Shown: positions 38,701-51,278 of the stretch, piece after piece | Numbering within the stretch: the first letter of the stretch is position 1 | Layout: each line of letters begins with the position of its first letter | NCBI GenBank assembly: GCA_012932295.1 | Contig: JAAONU010000001.1 | Location: 61,258,927 to 61,322,926 of the forward strand | DNA length: 64,000 nucleotides | Origin: Cyclina sinensis | Taxonomy: Eukaryota > Mollusca > Bivalvia > Venerida > Veneridae | Reading direction: 5' to 3' | The notes under the pieces: model-generated | What the model was told of the DNA's origin: nothing | Database searches by the model: none | The model's input: the letters and a program-made list of their open reading frames with translations, nothing else | Position numbers and translations under genes: made by a program

Positions 38701-40748
38701 AGAACAAGAAAACTTTTGAAAACAACAAAAACAAGTTAAATTCCGAAGAAAAGATTTTATAAATTTACCAAAGTGCAACAGATGAAACTGTTGTAGCACG
38801 AGTGAAATATATAAATATGTATATTTATATATAAAATATTTTAAAATTGTCTGACAAAGCAGAGTTTCTAGCAGCTTAGGGTCTGTTTTAGACCATAAAG
38901 ATTTTCTAAACGGACTTAAAATTCATTTCTTGCAATACAATTAACTTAAAATTTCTCAAGATTTGTACATGCGCATTTAGCATCATAAATCATTGCTAAG
39001 AAAACCTGTATTTGTAAAATTTATCAATTTATCCCGTCACTTACAAAAAAATATTTATTTTCAGTTTATGCCAATTCTAATGCAGGGTAAAATCTAAATG
39101 TGCATTTAAGATACAATTGAATGATTTTTACAAATTGTAAAGATTGTTGATCCAAAAACAATGCAATAAATTCCATTTTAGATTTCATTATTTCTAATAG
39201 AGAGGGAACTGATTTTTGTTTTAGTCTGCATGTTATATCTTCCGACTTCTAGGTAATAAATTTTGTGTCCAAGAGCACAGAACACAAACTGGTATTATTC
39301 CCTCACCAGATATTTTAACACACCGCCGGGTGTAAACTTTCGTTACATATTTCGTATGTATGTTCTATTGTTGTATATATACACATGTCACGATAATAAA
39401 CAAATACTTACTTATTTACAATGATGTTGCAGATGATCATCACTCTTTTTATCATCCTAAACTCCACAAATTAAAGCAACTTTTGACCTCGATTAAACTA
39501 GCATTAACATACCGGTGCAGTTTTTCTCTGCTGCGTCAAATTCCTAATAATCTTACTTGCAATCGTGGACGGTAAACATTTTTTGGCGGTGAAAATTTAT
39601 TAAATATGGTCTAGTTGCTAATTATGAGGCTGGAATCTCTGACCAACTTGGACATTTTTATTGCGCCACCTACGCTCCTTGTTTTATATCTGTTACAGAA
39701 AACTTCTGCAATCGCAAAAGATGTTATACAAACAGTTTCACCTTTTTCCTGCAGATTGTTGAGGGCATGTGTCGAAAGTCAATCTGAATTAATTATAGCA
39801 TTCCCCTAAATTAGTTTATCATGTCCATAAATAATAATGACCTAAAAAGAGAAATAGTGCTTATTCCTAAAGCGATCATGACCATTTCAAAATTGTCACC
39901 TAACTTTTCTTACGCAGTTAACGATTATATTTGACCAATGAAATGAATGTTGACTTTGGTTCTGGCAACAAACTTGATAGGCAAACAAAATGTTGGTCAG
40001 TCAGCTACGCAAAAAAGAGTTATGGTACATTTGATTATATTATGTCTGCATTTCGAAGCAAAATTATCCTCTGTAAACAGTACACGTGTCTGAAATCTTA
40101 AACTCGCAAGCAGAATGTTTTGGCCTCTACATGCAAAATTATTGAACATCGATTTATTGGTGTTTTCTTGTTAAAGAATGTCAAAACGGGAACGCATGGG
40201 TGTAGATTATTTTCCAAATAGACGTTATCGTTGATCGGGAATGCTGGTATTTTACCATGCGTAATGGTATACATTACACCACACAATCATACATTACAAG
40301 TGACTAAAAGAAAACATCTAAAGCATCAATTGTTATGTGATATTCTTGTTCCACATATGTGCCAAAATTCTGGACACATCTTATTTATTTGAAATCCAGC
40401 TGAAGACATTTAAAATGCATTCAATATATTTTTTGTAGCGCATTCGTTCTAAAAAGTAACACAGGTATGTTACATAAATTTCGAATAAAAGAATTCCATA
40501 AGCTGTTTTACACGCAAAGCATATAAAAACGCATATGTACTTTAAGAAATATATATATATTGGACTTCTCTCAAATATGTTGCCTTAAAACACTTAGGAG
40601 ACAGATATAACTCTGTCAGCCTTACTTGCGTAGTCATAATCTTTTCGAAAATCCGTGTTAACCTTTGTTCACAGTATACTGACGTCAGATAGCATATCGT
40701 ATTTTAATTTGACAGTTTTTTTTTCAAGCTTATTAAGGTAAGACATCA

Positions 40749-40892
40749 CCCCAACCACAGGAGTTTGAAATTCTATAAAAAAAGAGATATTGTAAAAATT
40801 ATGTCCTCTACATGTTTTTTTATTATGTAGAGGACATATTTTTTACAATATCTCTTGTTTATTGATAGAATTTCAAACTCCTGTGCCCCAAC
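40749..40892. mobile_element. 130-bp hairpin MITE with 7-bp TSD
   Basis: Inverted arms run from cacaggagtttgaaattcta (40756) to tagaatttcaaactcctgtg (ending 40885), enclosing a short T-rich loop. Perfect direct repeats CCCCAAC flank it at 40749-40755 and 40886-40892. The arms pair almost throughout, so any transcript would form a long hairpin. It occurs only in copy 2 of the triplicated segment. Confidence 0.85.
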
Positions 40893-43364
40893 CCATTCCT
40901 TCATCTATCCATCTATCTACGATCGTTCAATCGATAGGTGGATTTTTGTTCAAATCTGCCTTTGAATCTAGAGCTTTTGCATCAGATTTAAGTAGTAGTT
41001 TTGTTTTCAAGCATTTCTGTCTTACTGAACAAGTAAGTAATGACATTTACATTGTTACAGAAATTGCTACAGTTTGCTTGATGGTTAATGATAGTTGTTT
41101 CCTCTCATATTCCAAAAGAAAATCACGAAAAGCCTGGATATTTGCCCTCCTTCTGAGAGTTTTTGACAGACTAAAAGACTCGCTAATTTACTAACCTTGA
41201 CAGATTGTGTTAAATATTTCGCAGAGTTACTTATGTCTTTGATTTACACAAAAGCAATGTGGAGAAATGAGATAACCTGTAGTATTTGCATGGGGACCAT
41301 TATATTCTGTACAGTTAATTACCTGTAACCGTGTTGCTTTTTTAGGCCGGGTCAACAGAAAAGTGGTGCATGAACTAAACGTGAAGCAACGCTTAGCTTT
41401 TATGTAACACTTAACTGGATTTTCTGTTCCGATGCAACATTCTGTGTGGATTGAAAAATAGAAAAACAATGATACTACACTAAGACTGCATTTTTTAAAG
41501 ATTCCGTACATTTGTAAACCTGTTCAAATTTCTTCAAATGTTTTTTTCGCCATTTGCAAGCTCAATACCATAAACATAGCTATCAATAAAAATTTCTTGG
41601 AGATGAAAAATGTTGGTTAACTAAAACATGACGAATTTTATTCTTATGAAACATTGTCAGCTTTCTGAAAGTGTATAACATATATTCACAACGGCAGGCA
41701 ACCAGTTTGAACAATCCATTAAATGTGATTAAGACTTATCGTTCCATATCAATCAATAGGGGTCATTTCTTCGTCGTTTTGAAATTATTCTCGAAAAGCA
41801 AAACATTGTTAAAATTTGAATTATATATTTTACAGTTAACAGTAAGTGTTTATTTTAATTAGAAAATGCTCTTTTTAAATAATGTAAATGAATATGCAAA
41901 AAGGACAACATTAGGAACACTTAGCTACATTTGCCAAATGCGGCTTTATCAAAGAAATGATTGTTACTTTAAAGTAGCTTGCTTAAGTTAAGCAGATGAA
42001 GATTAACGATATTGAGATTTAACAAAATATGTAACGACTGTTTTAAAAACTGTTCTATTTACATCGTCTTTAGTTTAGCAGAAAATATCCAAATTGAAAC
42101 AAGACGGAAAAGGAGTGTTTGCCAACTAAATAGGTTAACTTACTGGTTTCGCTGATCTCCGTCGATTCTCATCAAAAGTAAATACAATAAAATGAATAGG
42201 AACCACTACAGGAAGTTATGTAAGCTGAAAAAAATATAAGGATATAAAGCTAGCTTTGAAAGTGGTTTCATTCTTCAGGTTTTAAAAAAGTATTACTACT
42301 TAACCCGAGGAATTTCGCTTGGCAGGATTTGGCTTACTCTGCATTCTTCTATAATGTTGAACAACAAACTAGCAATATGAGGCAGAATCTATAACATGTA
42401 TAGGACATATTTTTCAGTTACTGTATACGTTGGAAAAAAATCATTGTTCCTTTTACATCCACAAATTTTTTATTTAAAATCTACATCGCATATAGAACAT
42501 ATATTCAGTTAAAAGATACGCGGAGAGAAATCACTGTTCCTCATACGTCCACATTTTTTTATATAAAAAATGATGAGCTCTAAGTGAGACTGTTATGGTA
42601 AAAAAAAGAAGAAAAAAAGAAAAAGAAAAATTATTAAAGCGCTTGATGTCTCGAAACAAGATTATATTGGAGTGGAAAAACAAAGAAATGCAATACATAT
42701 GTTTAAGATATTTCTAAATTTCATTTTAGACATAGAAATGATCGATCCTTTCCATTTATAGGAGATTACATCAACATTAAGAATCACCGCTATCAAAAGT
42801 CATCTTTTAACGTTTGTGCAGAAACACATCTATATTTACCGCGTGCATACCAACAATGAATGAACAATAAATCTATCTTTAATGTACCAGCATAAAATAT
42901 GTACTAGCTTATATTAACAAAAGAAACAGAAGTTCCTTGTATTTGAACATTGTCATAACATAAACTGGCAAAAATGCTTATTTTAAAATGCATGTAATGG
43001 AAATATTCACTAAAATGCAACATTAGAAACACTTCGCTAGATTACCAAATACGGCTTTATCAAAGAAATGATTGCTACTTTAAATAGCTTGCTTTTAAGT
43101 TTAACACGGGAAGATTTACGATATTAATACTTATCATAACGTGTAAAGGCAGTTAAGATCTGTCCCGGTTACATCGCCTTCAATTAAGCTGATAATTGCC
43201 CAAAAGAAACAAGGTGGAGAATAAATGTTTGCCACAAACTAGGTAAACTTACTGGTTTAGCTGATCTCTGTGGCTTTTCTGCGTCGATTGTCATCAAAAG
43301 TAAATACAATACAAGGGCGATCGGTGATCACATGTGTCGCCTGATAATAGCCAATTAAGCAGTT

Positions 43365-45591
43365 GTATTGAGGGGTGATTGGACAGTTTGTTGGAAATGT
43401 AAATTAACTGTAAAAAAAAATCTTTATAGTACAGAAAATTTACATACAAATCAGGATGAAACATTTCCAGAAATTCAAGACGAAGACCTTGATAAAGAAA
43501 TTAGTATATCAGAAATTGAAAAAGCCGTAATGTCCCAAAAAAACAATAAAAGTAGTGGATCAGATTCACTAATAGCTGAAATATATAAACATGCGTTCCC
43601 TTTTATATCGCCATTTCTATTTACTTTGTTTAATAGGATTTTTGAACACGGGGAATATCCTAACGAATGGGGTGTAGGCATAATAGTTCCAGTATTTAAA
43701 GGGGGAAATCTAGAAGAAACCAAAAATTATAGGGGGATAACCCTTATAAACATCATAGCTAAGATTTACTCCCAAGTTTTGTTAAATAGACTAACAAAAT
43801 GGTCTATAAAACATCAAAAAATTATTGACAACCAATTTGGATTCCAAAAAGGAAAATCTACCATTGACAGTATATTCCTATTACAGTCCATTATTGCAAA
43901 CTCTCTCCATAAACGTAAAAAGGTTTACTGTGCCTTTATTGACTTTGAAAAGTGCTTTGACAAGTTAAATAGAACATTTATTCTTCAAAAACTCCTAAAA
44001 GAACAAGTGAGTACTAAGTTCGTGAAGGCAATAGAATGTATGTACCATTCCGTAAAAGTTGCGGTAAAATACAAAAATAATATATCAGATTTCTTTGAAT
44101 CAAATATCGGGGCAAAACAAGGGGATCCGACCTCCAGTCTACTTTTTTTATTTTTTGTTAATGATTTAACAAATAATATTAACAGTAATATTAACGGTTT
44201 ATTTACTATAGACGAAATCAAAATATATCTAATATTATTTGCAGATGATATGGTCCTTTTTGCGCATGAACCGGAAGCGCTACAGTCAATGCTTAATGAT
44301 CTTTATAATTACTGTACAACTTGGGGACTTACGGTTAATACTAACAAAACCAAAATCATGATTTTTGAACAAGGGCGGCATACAACTTATGACTTTTTAT
44401 TCAACGATACATTACTTGAAAATGTTAAGACTTTTAAATATTTAGGAGTGAATTTGTATAAAAACGGAAAATGGTTCAGAACACAAAAGAAACTTGCACA
44501 ACATTCTTTATCTGCTTTACACAACCTGTTTATTGTTTTTAATCAACTTGAGTTATCTTTACCTGACAAATGCAAATTATTCGACACATTAGTTGGATCT
44601 ATACTGAACTACAGTGCTGAAGTTTTTGGGTATAATGAAGGAAAAAACTTGGAAATAGTACATAGTAAATTTTTGAGAAAAATTCTTAATGTAAAAAAAT
44701 CAACGAATCTAGATGGGTTATACGGTGAACTAGGAAGACATCCAATGAAAATACAGCGTCGTATCATTCTCATAAAATATTGGTTAAAAATATTAAAGCT
44801 GAACAATACCAGTTTGTTAAAACGAATGTATAATACACTAAAAAATGACGCTGAAAATGGTATTACATATAACGGAAATAACTGGGCACATCAAGTAAAA
44901 AAAATCCTAAATGATATTGGAATGTTAAACATCTGGATTAATCAAAGTAACAACTATTCTCAATTCCATTTCTATATGATAAAAGACAGAATATTAGATA
45001 TTTATAAACAAGAATGGTATTCTAATATAAATAATTCAAGAAGATTAGTAACATATAGCCTTTATAAACATGAATTTGAATGTGAAAAATATTTAAAGTG
45101 CATTATACCAAACAAATATAAAATATCGTTAACTAAATTCAGATTATCGTCTCATGAACTTGCTGTTGAATCAGGACGACATGAAAACATTCCAATAGAA
45201 AATAGAACTTGTACACAATGTAACATGAATATATTAGAAAATGAATACCACTTTCTCCTCGTATGTCCGAAATATTTCAATTTAAGGAAGCAATTTTTCA
45301 GCCCTTATTACTGTCATTGGCCAACACTTCAAAAGTTTGAAATATTATTATCATCAAAAAATCCTAACATTCTCAATAACTTAGCTAAGTATATATACTT
45401 CGCTTTTAAAGAGCGAAATAAGACTTAAATTTGCTAGTCTCTCTGTAAAAACTGTTGTTGTTTTTTAACTCATTGCATATTGATATAATTATGCCATGAT
45501 TTGCATTTTACAGTGTCATACATTTATCGGCTATAAATGTTTTATGTACTTTAATGCCGAATAAAATATTTGTCATTGTCATTGTCATTGT
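43365..45591 (+). mobile_element. 5'-truncated non-LTR retrotransposon (LINE)
   Basis: Contains an open reverse-transcriptase frame and a short 3' UTR, with AATAAA near 45561. It ends in tandem ATTGTC repeats (about 45571-45590), a tail style seen in several LINE clades. There is no endonuclease domain upstream, so the 5' end is truncated near 43.36 kb. It sits between copies 2 and 3 of the triplicated segment. No clear TSD could be fixed. Confidence 0.85.
43368..45428 (+). CDS. LINE reverse transcriptase, 686 codons open, N-terminus missing
   Basis: The enzyme copies element RNA at a nicked target. Reverse-transcriptase blocks are in order: NYRGITLINIIAKIYSQVLL (about residues 119-138), a QFGFQKGKSTID block (about 156-167), AFIDFEKCFD with the first catalytic Asp (about 188-197), a GAKQGDPTSSLLF block (about 247-259), and LFADDMVLF with the catalytic FADD pair (about 288-296). 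Thumb and connection sequence follows (VKTFKYLGVNL), and a C-terminal CX2CX9-11HX4C knuckle (TCTQCNMNILENEYHFLLVC). No stop or frameshift interrupts 686 codons. The first Met probably does not represent a native start, because the apurinic endonuclease half is gone. The clade is undetermined. Confidence 0.88.
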   Translation: MRGDWTVCWKCKLTVKKNLYSTENLHTNQDETFPEIQDEDLDKEISISEIEKAVMSQKNNKSSGSDSLIAEIYKHAFPFISPFLFTLFNRIFEHGEYPNEWGVGIIVPVFKGGNLEETKNYRGITLINIIAKIYSQVLLNRLTKWSIKHQKIIDNQFGFQKGKSTIDSIFLLQSIIANSLHKRKKVYCAFIDFEKCFDKLNRTFILQKLLKEQVSTKFVKAIECMYHSVKVAVKYKNNISDFFESNIGAKQGDPTSSLLFLFFVNDLTNNINSNINGLFTIDEIKIYLILFADDMVLFAHEPEALQSMLNDLYNYCTTWGLTVNTNKTKIMIFEQGRHTTYDFLFNDTLLENVKTFKYLGVNLYKNGKWFRTQKKLAQHSLSALHNLFIVFNQLELSLPDKCKLFDTLVGSILNYSAEVFGYNEGKNLEIVHSKFLRKILNVKKSTNLDGLYGELGRHPMKIQRRIILIKYWLKILKLNNTSLLKRMYNTLKNDAENGITYNGNNWAHQVKKILNDIGMLNIWINQSNNYSQFHFYMIKDRILDIYKQEWYSNINNSRRLVTYSLYKHEFECEKYLKCIIPNKYKISLTKFRLSSHELAVESGRHENIPIENRTCTQCNMNILENEYHFLLVCPKYFNLRKQFFSPYYCHWPTLQKFEILLSSKNPNILNNLAKYIYFAFKERNKT

Positions 45592-45599
45592 ATGGATTT

Positions 45600-46028
45600 T
45601 TGAGTGTTTTCCGTAATGTGGAGAAAGTAAGAATTGCTGAACATTGTACTTTTGGATGATACCATTATGTTCCATGGGTGGGCACAGTTAGAAATACAGT
45701 CTTGTGGTAGCTAAAGTATGTTTCAAATATACCGAAATTGGTTTCTTGTATATTAGTGAAGACCAGATCCAAGGTGGTATTGTTGTTAGTTGTTTGCATG
45801 TGAATTTTTTCCTGCAGCCCATATGTTTCCATGTGTGTTTCTAACTGCTGTTTCCTCTGTTCTTCACAGTTGAAATCTCCCATCACAGTGACCAACCCAG
45901 TAATACCTTCCAGTGCAGAACTAATGTCTTTTGTAATGGTTTTCAGCTTTGTATTAGGCTTTGCAAAAACAGAGATGACATGGATACACAGTGGTTGTGT
46001 TATGTGGATGTGCACTATTTCGACTTGA
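45600..46028 (-). pseudogene. Endonuclease/exonuclease/phosphatase-fold fragment from a mobile element (Helitron- or LINE-type)
   Basis: The minus-strand frame is open from about 46090 to 45665; sequence before about 46028 belongs to an adjoining repeat. It shows VISVFAKP, then VTVMGDFN with the catalytic GDFN motif, then NNTTLDLVFTNIQ, and a YFSYHKTVF segment in place of the usual SDH-type ending. Such a YSYHK ending resembles endonuclease domains associated with Helitron/Helentron elements in molluscs, from memory. The N-terminal catalytic half is absent and the fragment is short, so it is a relic. Confidence 0.6.
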
Positions 46029-46029
46029 C

Positions 46030-46275
46030 TGTCAAAGTAGTCCGGACAAACATTAAAACAAAAATCATTAAAGGGCCATAACTCTGACAAAAATCATTGA
46101 ACTGGAAAATACCGCCGACATGCACAACAAGACTTGGTAATGATCATTTCTGTAAAGTTTGGATAAAATTGCTCCAGTAGTTTTTGAGGAGTAGTCCGGA
46201 CAAGTTTTGTGACGGACGGACAGACAGAGAGAAGTTATCACTATATGTCGCAGCTACTGTGTAGCAGGCGACACG
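46030..46275 (+). repeat. Dispersed repeat copy adjoining the endonuclease fragment
   Basis: Contains gtccggacaaacattaaaac, aaagggccataactctgaca, gtagtccggacaagttttgt, a gacggacggacagacag tract and gtcgcagctactgtgtagca. This is the inverse orientation of the repeat duplicated at 21.9-22.9 kb, in single-unit form. Confidence 0.8.
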
Positions 46276-48303
46276 GGCATTAATACAGCAAGTTATCTAA
46301 GCTGAACTAAATATATGGATATAAAGCTAGCTTTGAATGCGGTTTCATTCTTCAGGTTTTAAAAACAGTATTGGTACTTCACCCGAGGAACTTCGCTTGG
46401 CAGGATTTGGCTTAACTCTGCATTTTTTTATAATGTTCAAGAACGACCTAGCAACACAAGGCAGAATCTATAACATGAATAGGACATATTTTCAGCTACT
46501 GTATACGTTGGAAAAAAATCATTGTTCCTTTTGCGTCCACAAATATTTTATATTAAAAATGATGAGCTCTAAGCGAGATTGTTATGCTAAAGTTTTCTTT
46601 TTAAAAAAGAAAAAGAAACAAAAAATATTTAAGCGCTTGATGTCTCGAAACAAGCTTATCTTTGAGCAGAACAAAAACAACAAATGCAAAACCAAACAAG
46701 TTTTATGATACTTGTACGACTGCTCAGTTTAATTAGACAACAACAAGAAGCAGGTAGGCCAAAAAAATGATGTGTAAAGCTAAGAATTGCAAAACAAATC
46801 GTGGTTTTGAAGAAATACGTTTCAGACAACACTGGCAAAGCAATCGAAAAAGGTGTAAAATCAACTCTTCTGTGCACAACAGATTTAAGAGAACAGCTGT
46901 TCTATAAGCTTGTTTTATGCGTGTATTTTTTCTTCTTTCTCTAGTAATTTCGAAGATTTTCGACAGTGTCATGATGTACGTTAGACATTTTCAAGGTTGC
47001 CATTACAACAATCAGTGATTAGATAATGTACTTTAAAACGTGCAGCCTTAAAGATGATACGTACTGTAATTCTTTAGAAGAAATCATAACAGCAACTTGT
47101 CCATTGTTGAATAAAAGTCACCGAAATCTAATTAAGTTCATTTTGTTGTAATAGTCATCATTTTATAACTATTTTATATAAACAGGTGTTATTTATTTTA
47201 ATCCGCCTTATATATGATCTCGTTATACTTGATCCTCCGGGGAATATGCAAAAACAGAGACATTCTCGGCATATACGTAACTAACAACTTTGGCTTCTTC
47301 TTTACTGATTATATTCATCTTCTTAATTTTTAGTGAATTAAGTATTAACAAGACTGAAGCTATATGGTAAATTAACATTTCTGTTTTGTTAGTTCGTTAT
47401 ATCTTTATTTAAACACTAGATTTGAACATTTGATTCACTTTCACTTTCTAGAAAGGCAGTAAAGAACAAGAAAACCTTTGAACACAACAATGCAAAGATA
47501 GTCTAAACAAGTTAAATTTCGAAGAATAGATTTTATAAATATATCAAAGTGCAACAGATGAAACTGTTATAACACGAATTAGATTTATAAATATATATAT
47601 ATATATATTTCTAAAATACCGTAATATTTTCTGATAAGACAGCGTTTCTAAAAGCTTGGGATCTGTTTTATACGGAAAAAAATATATATAAGGTATATTT
47701 CATTAAGATTTTCAAAACAGAGTTAACATTGACTTCGTGATAATACATGAACAAATAACTTCAAACTTCTCAAAATCTATACATGCGCATTTAGCGTCAT
47801 AAATCTTTGCCCAGGAAACTGCATTTGTACAATTTATCAATGTTATCCAGCCGATTACAAAAAAAACATGTTTATTTCCAGTTTATAGCAGTTCTATTGC
47901 AGAGATAAAACTAAATGCGCATTTAAGATACAATTGAATGAATATTTCTAATTGTATAGATATTGTTGATCCAAAACAATGCAATAAATTCTTTTTTAGA
48001 TTTCATTATTTCTAATAGAGAGGGAGTTGATTTTTGTTACATTCTGCATGTTATATTTACCGACTTTTGTGTAGTAAATTTCAAATCCAATAGCATAGAA
48101 AACAGACTATTATTATTCCCTCGCCAGATATTTCTAACAAACATTGCACAAAAAATGCGTAAGGCAAAATGTTGCTGAAGCTCGTCACTCTTTTGACGTC
48201 ACAATCTCCAGATATTTAAGCAGAAGCCTTCTTGTAGGTGGGTGAAATTGAAAATTAAGACCGACTAATTTTTTTAACTCGAGAAGGTAATAGTTCATGT
48301 AAA

Positions 48304-49855
48304 TATACTACTCAAATTTTGCTAAGCACCAAATGTTTTAGTGTGAATATTTTCGGCAATGATTTGATTACCGTCCTAGAAATGATTTTTAATGTCAATT
48401 TCATGTTTAATCAATTTCATTGAAAGACAAATTTATCATTTTTTTCTTATTTTGCATTAGTTATGTGCCAGAGAAGTGGAAGACCTCCCCCACCCCACCC
48501 GCCCCCTCCGCCATATCCAAGATTTTTGGACACGCAACTTGTTTTCCAAATTTTCACAACCTCATTTATGTTTACAAATTTAGACTCAGTAGCGTGTGTG
48601 TGACCCATTGCTAACGACAACTGTAGGCAACGCCTTCTCATGTTCTCTATGAGGTTTCTGACAGTCCTAGCGGGGATGGCGGCCCATTCTTGCACCAACA
48701 TGGCCTCAAGCTCCTGGATGCTTCTAGGTTGCACCTGGCAAGCTGATATCCGTACCTGCAGCTCATTCCACAGGTGCTCAATTGGATTTAGGTCGGGTTA
48801 TCGAGCTGGTCAGTCAAGGCGCTCAATACCCTCCCTCTGCAGGTAGTGCTGGACAACTCAGGCCCTGTGGGGACGCGCATTATCGTCCATTAAAAATGAA
48901 CTGACTGCCTACTCCCCCGGCATACAGCCTAAACTGAGTGTCTAACATCTCATCGATGTACCGCTGATCAGTCAATGTACCTCTATTTAGTACAACGAGG
49001 TATGTCCGTCCGTCCCACACCATAACTGACCCACCCAGTGCTGAACAGTATTTCCGGCTCGAAACCTTTTCCCAGGTCTTCTCAAGACTCTCGCACATCT
49101 GTCAGTAAAGTCTAGACTCATCAGTGAAGGGAGCATGTCTCCGGTTTTGTCTGGTGAACCTAACATGCTCCCTCCCCCATTCCAAACGGGCCTGGCGGTG
49201 ACGACGAGTCAATGGAATTCTTATACTGGGTTTTCTTGATCGCAGATTACCCTCGTGCAACCTTCTACGCACCTTCTGGGTGCAAACAGGTCATTACAAA
49301 GATGCGTTGCTGTTGCAAACTGTCCTCGATGGACCTGGATAATCAAGAATCGGTCTTGAGCTGCTGTCCTAACCCTTTGTATGCCCCTACCATGCCTCCT
49401 GACGGGTGTACCATACTGCTGGTACCTTGCCCAGGCTCTTGTGATGATGATGGGGTGTACACCAAGCGCCACACCAACCTCATGGTATGTAGCCCTCTGC
49501 TCCACCATCCCTACAGCTCGCCACATGTCTGCTTCACTCAAATGCCGTCTTATCATAGTGTTTGCAATGTCAAGTCACCAGTGTAAAAAAGTCTGACCTT
49601 TGAATGACCATAAATTTTTAATGCCGGTGTATAAGGACAATAATGTATCTCTACATCCACTAAAAAAACAAAACAGAAAAACGTGGAGTGCATGCTTTCC
49701 GTGACCAAGTTGTGAGACCTACCCGATAAAACAGCTTGCATTTAGGTTGGGGCCATCTCAAAACATTGCTGAATCAAACTATGCAAACTAAATAATTGAA
49801 TCCTTTCATAATATCGTGAGAAACTTTTGGTGCTTAGCAAAAGGTGAGTAGTTTA
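48304..49855 (-). mobile_element. Tc1/mariner DNA transposon, inactive, with inverted ends
   Basis: Left end: tactactcaaattttgctaa then gcaccaaatg (from 48306). Right end: cttttggtgcttagcaaaag then gtgagtagtt (to 49853). These are imperfect inverted repeats sharing TTTTGCTAAGCACCAAA. TA dinucleotides at 48304-48305 and 49854-49855 fit the family's TA target. The decayed transposase lies between them on the minus strand. It interrupts copy 3 of the triplicated segment only. Confidence 0.85.
48590..49556 (-). pseudogene. Decayed Tc1-family transposase
   Basis: The protein would bind the inverted ends and cut and rejoin DNA at TA sites. The start at 49556 gives the N-terminal helix-turn-helix region with RRHLSEADMWRAVGMVEQ and GVHPIIITRAWARYQQYGTP. 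Later pieces are in shifted frames: an APFTDESRLY block (about 49103-49135) carrying the catalytic-type Asp, then GGSVMVWDGRTYLVVLNRGT and RYIDEMLDTQFRLYAGG (about 48900-49070). The end is RSIQELEAMLVQEWAAIPAR followed by VRNLIENMRRRC (about 48630-48730). Internal stops (for example after RLY) and at least two frame changes make it nonfunctional. Confidence 0.85.
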
Positions 49856-51126
49856 AAACCTTAGAATATGTGAAGGAAGTAAATAGAGAAAATAGTTTCT
49901 TCTCTCAAGCAATCATGACTGTTTCAAAATTGTCACAGTTTATGATTATCTTTTACAAATGAAATAATGTTAAACAATAATTTGGGATTATTATCTAGGT
50001 TTTGGCAACAAATTTGATAGGACGACAAAAGTTGGGTTAGACAGCTATTCCTACATTTTGATTGTATTATGTCTGCACTTTCAAGCAAAATTATTTTCTT
50101 TGATCTGTACAGGTGAACTCACTGCCTCTAGACTGGGTCCTAATATACCATTAGGACCAAGCGTTAGATATGTTCTAGATATGCAAACATATTGAACATT
50201 AATTCTATTGGTGCATTTTTGCTAAAGAATGTCAAGACCTTGATCGCGTGGGTGTCATGTCTGTGCCAGGTAAACTTTATCTTTGATTGGGAATGCTTGA
50301 TGGTCTAGTACATCGAACAAATATACATTATGTATGTCTGACAGTAATAAACATATAAACACTTTAATGGGTATGTGATATTTTTGTTCCACATAATGTG
50401 CCAAACTCTTTGACTCGTTTTGTTTGAAATCAAGCTGAAAAAAAAATTGAAATGCATTTATCATCTGCTTTGTTACGCCTTCGTTTTTCTCGTTCCTCAG
50501 TAAAAGGTATCACAGGTGTCTTACCTTAATTTTCAAATAAAAGAATTCCACTACTTACTTAACCTGCAAAGCATGTAATATGTATGTACTTTAACAAAAA
50601 AAAGTTCCTTGATCATACTTCAATTGGTTTTGTCACTTAGTACTTTTCACAGTGTCTTCTTTGAGCACTTAGAAATGAATACACCCATATCAGCAATATC
50701 TATTTCCAAATTAAACTGTTACAGTTCTTTTAAATTAGGAAATCAGTGTAAACTTAGCAAAACTATTCTGATGCCTGTTTCTAATATTTTAAGTAACATA
50801 CGATTTCATAATTCAACCATTTTTTTCTTTGGCTCTTTTCTTAAAATAAACACAACTCTTCAACACCATTCACATAATTATTTTCATGTTAATTACAAGT
50901 AAAGAACCGATTTTGGTAAAATATAGTTTTACACTTTCCATCTGTATCATATTCATCCAACTAGTACTTCTATTTGCAGTTAAAGAGGATACAATTACAT
51001 GGTACTCTTTTAAGACCACATGGGCATTTAATACTAAGCGATTTTTGTTTTTAAATCTTCAGCTTTTTAAACTTCCTGAACAAAGTTTTCTTTTTCAAGC
51101 TGATACACAACAAAATATAGAGGATA

Positions 51127-51278
51127 TTTGTTTGTTTTTGTGGAAGATGAGAATTTATTTCATCGAGTGAACACCATATGTGATATTTTCACGAGTGGCG
51201 CAGCCACGAGTGAAAATATAAACATATGGTGTTCACGAGATGAAATAAATTCCCATCTTCCACTAAAAAACAAACAAA
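51127..51278. repeat. 152-bp hairpin repeat
   Basis: Inverted arms tgtggaagatgagaatttat and its complement, and gtgaacaccatatgtgatat and its complement, enclose a central gtggcgcagccac palindrome. Mismatches are few. I could not identify a TSD. It is likely a MITE-type element within copy 3 of the triplicated segment. Confidence 0.75.
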
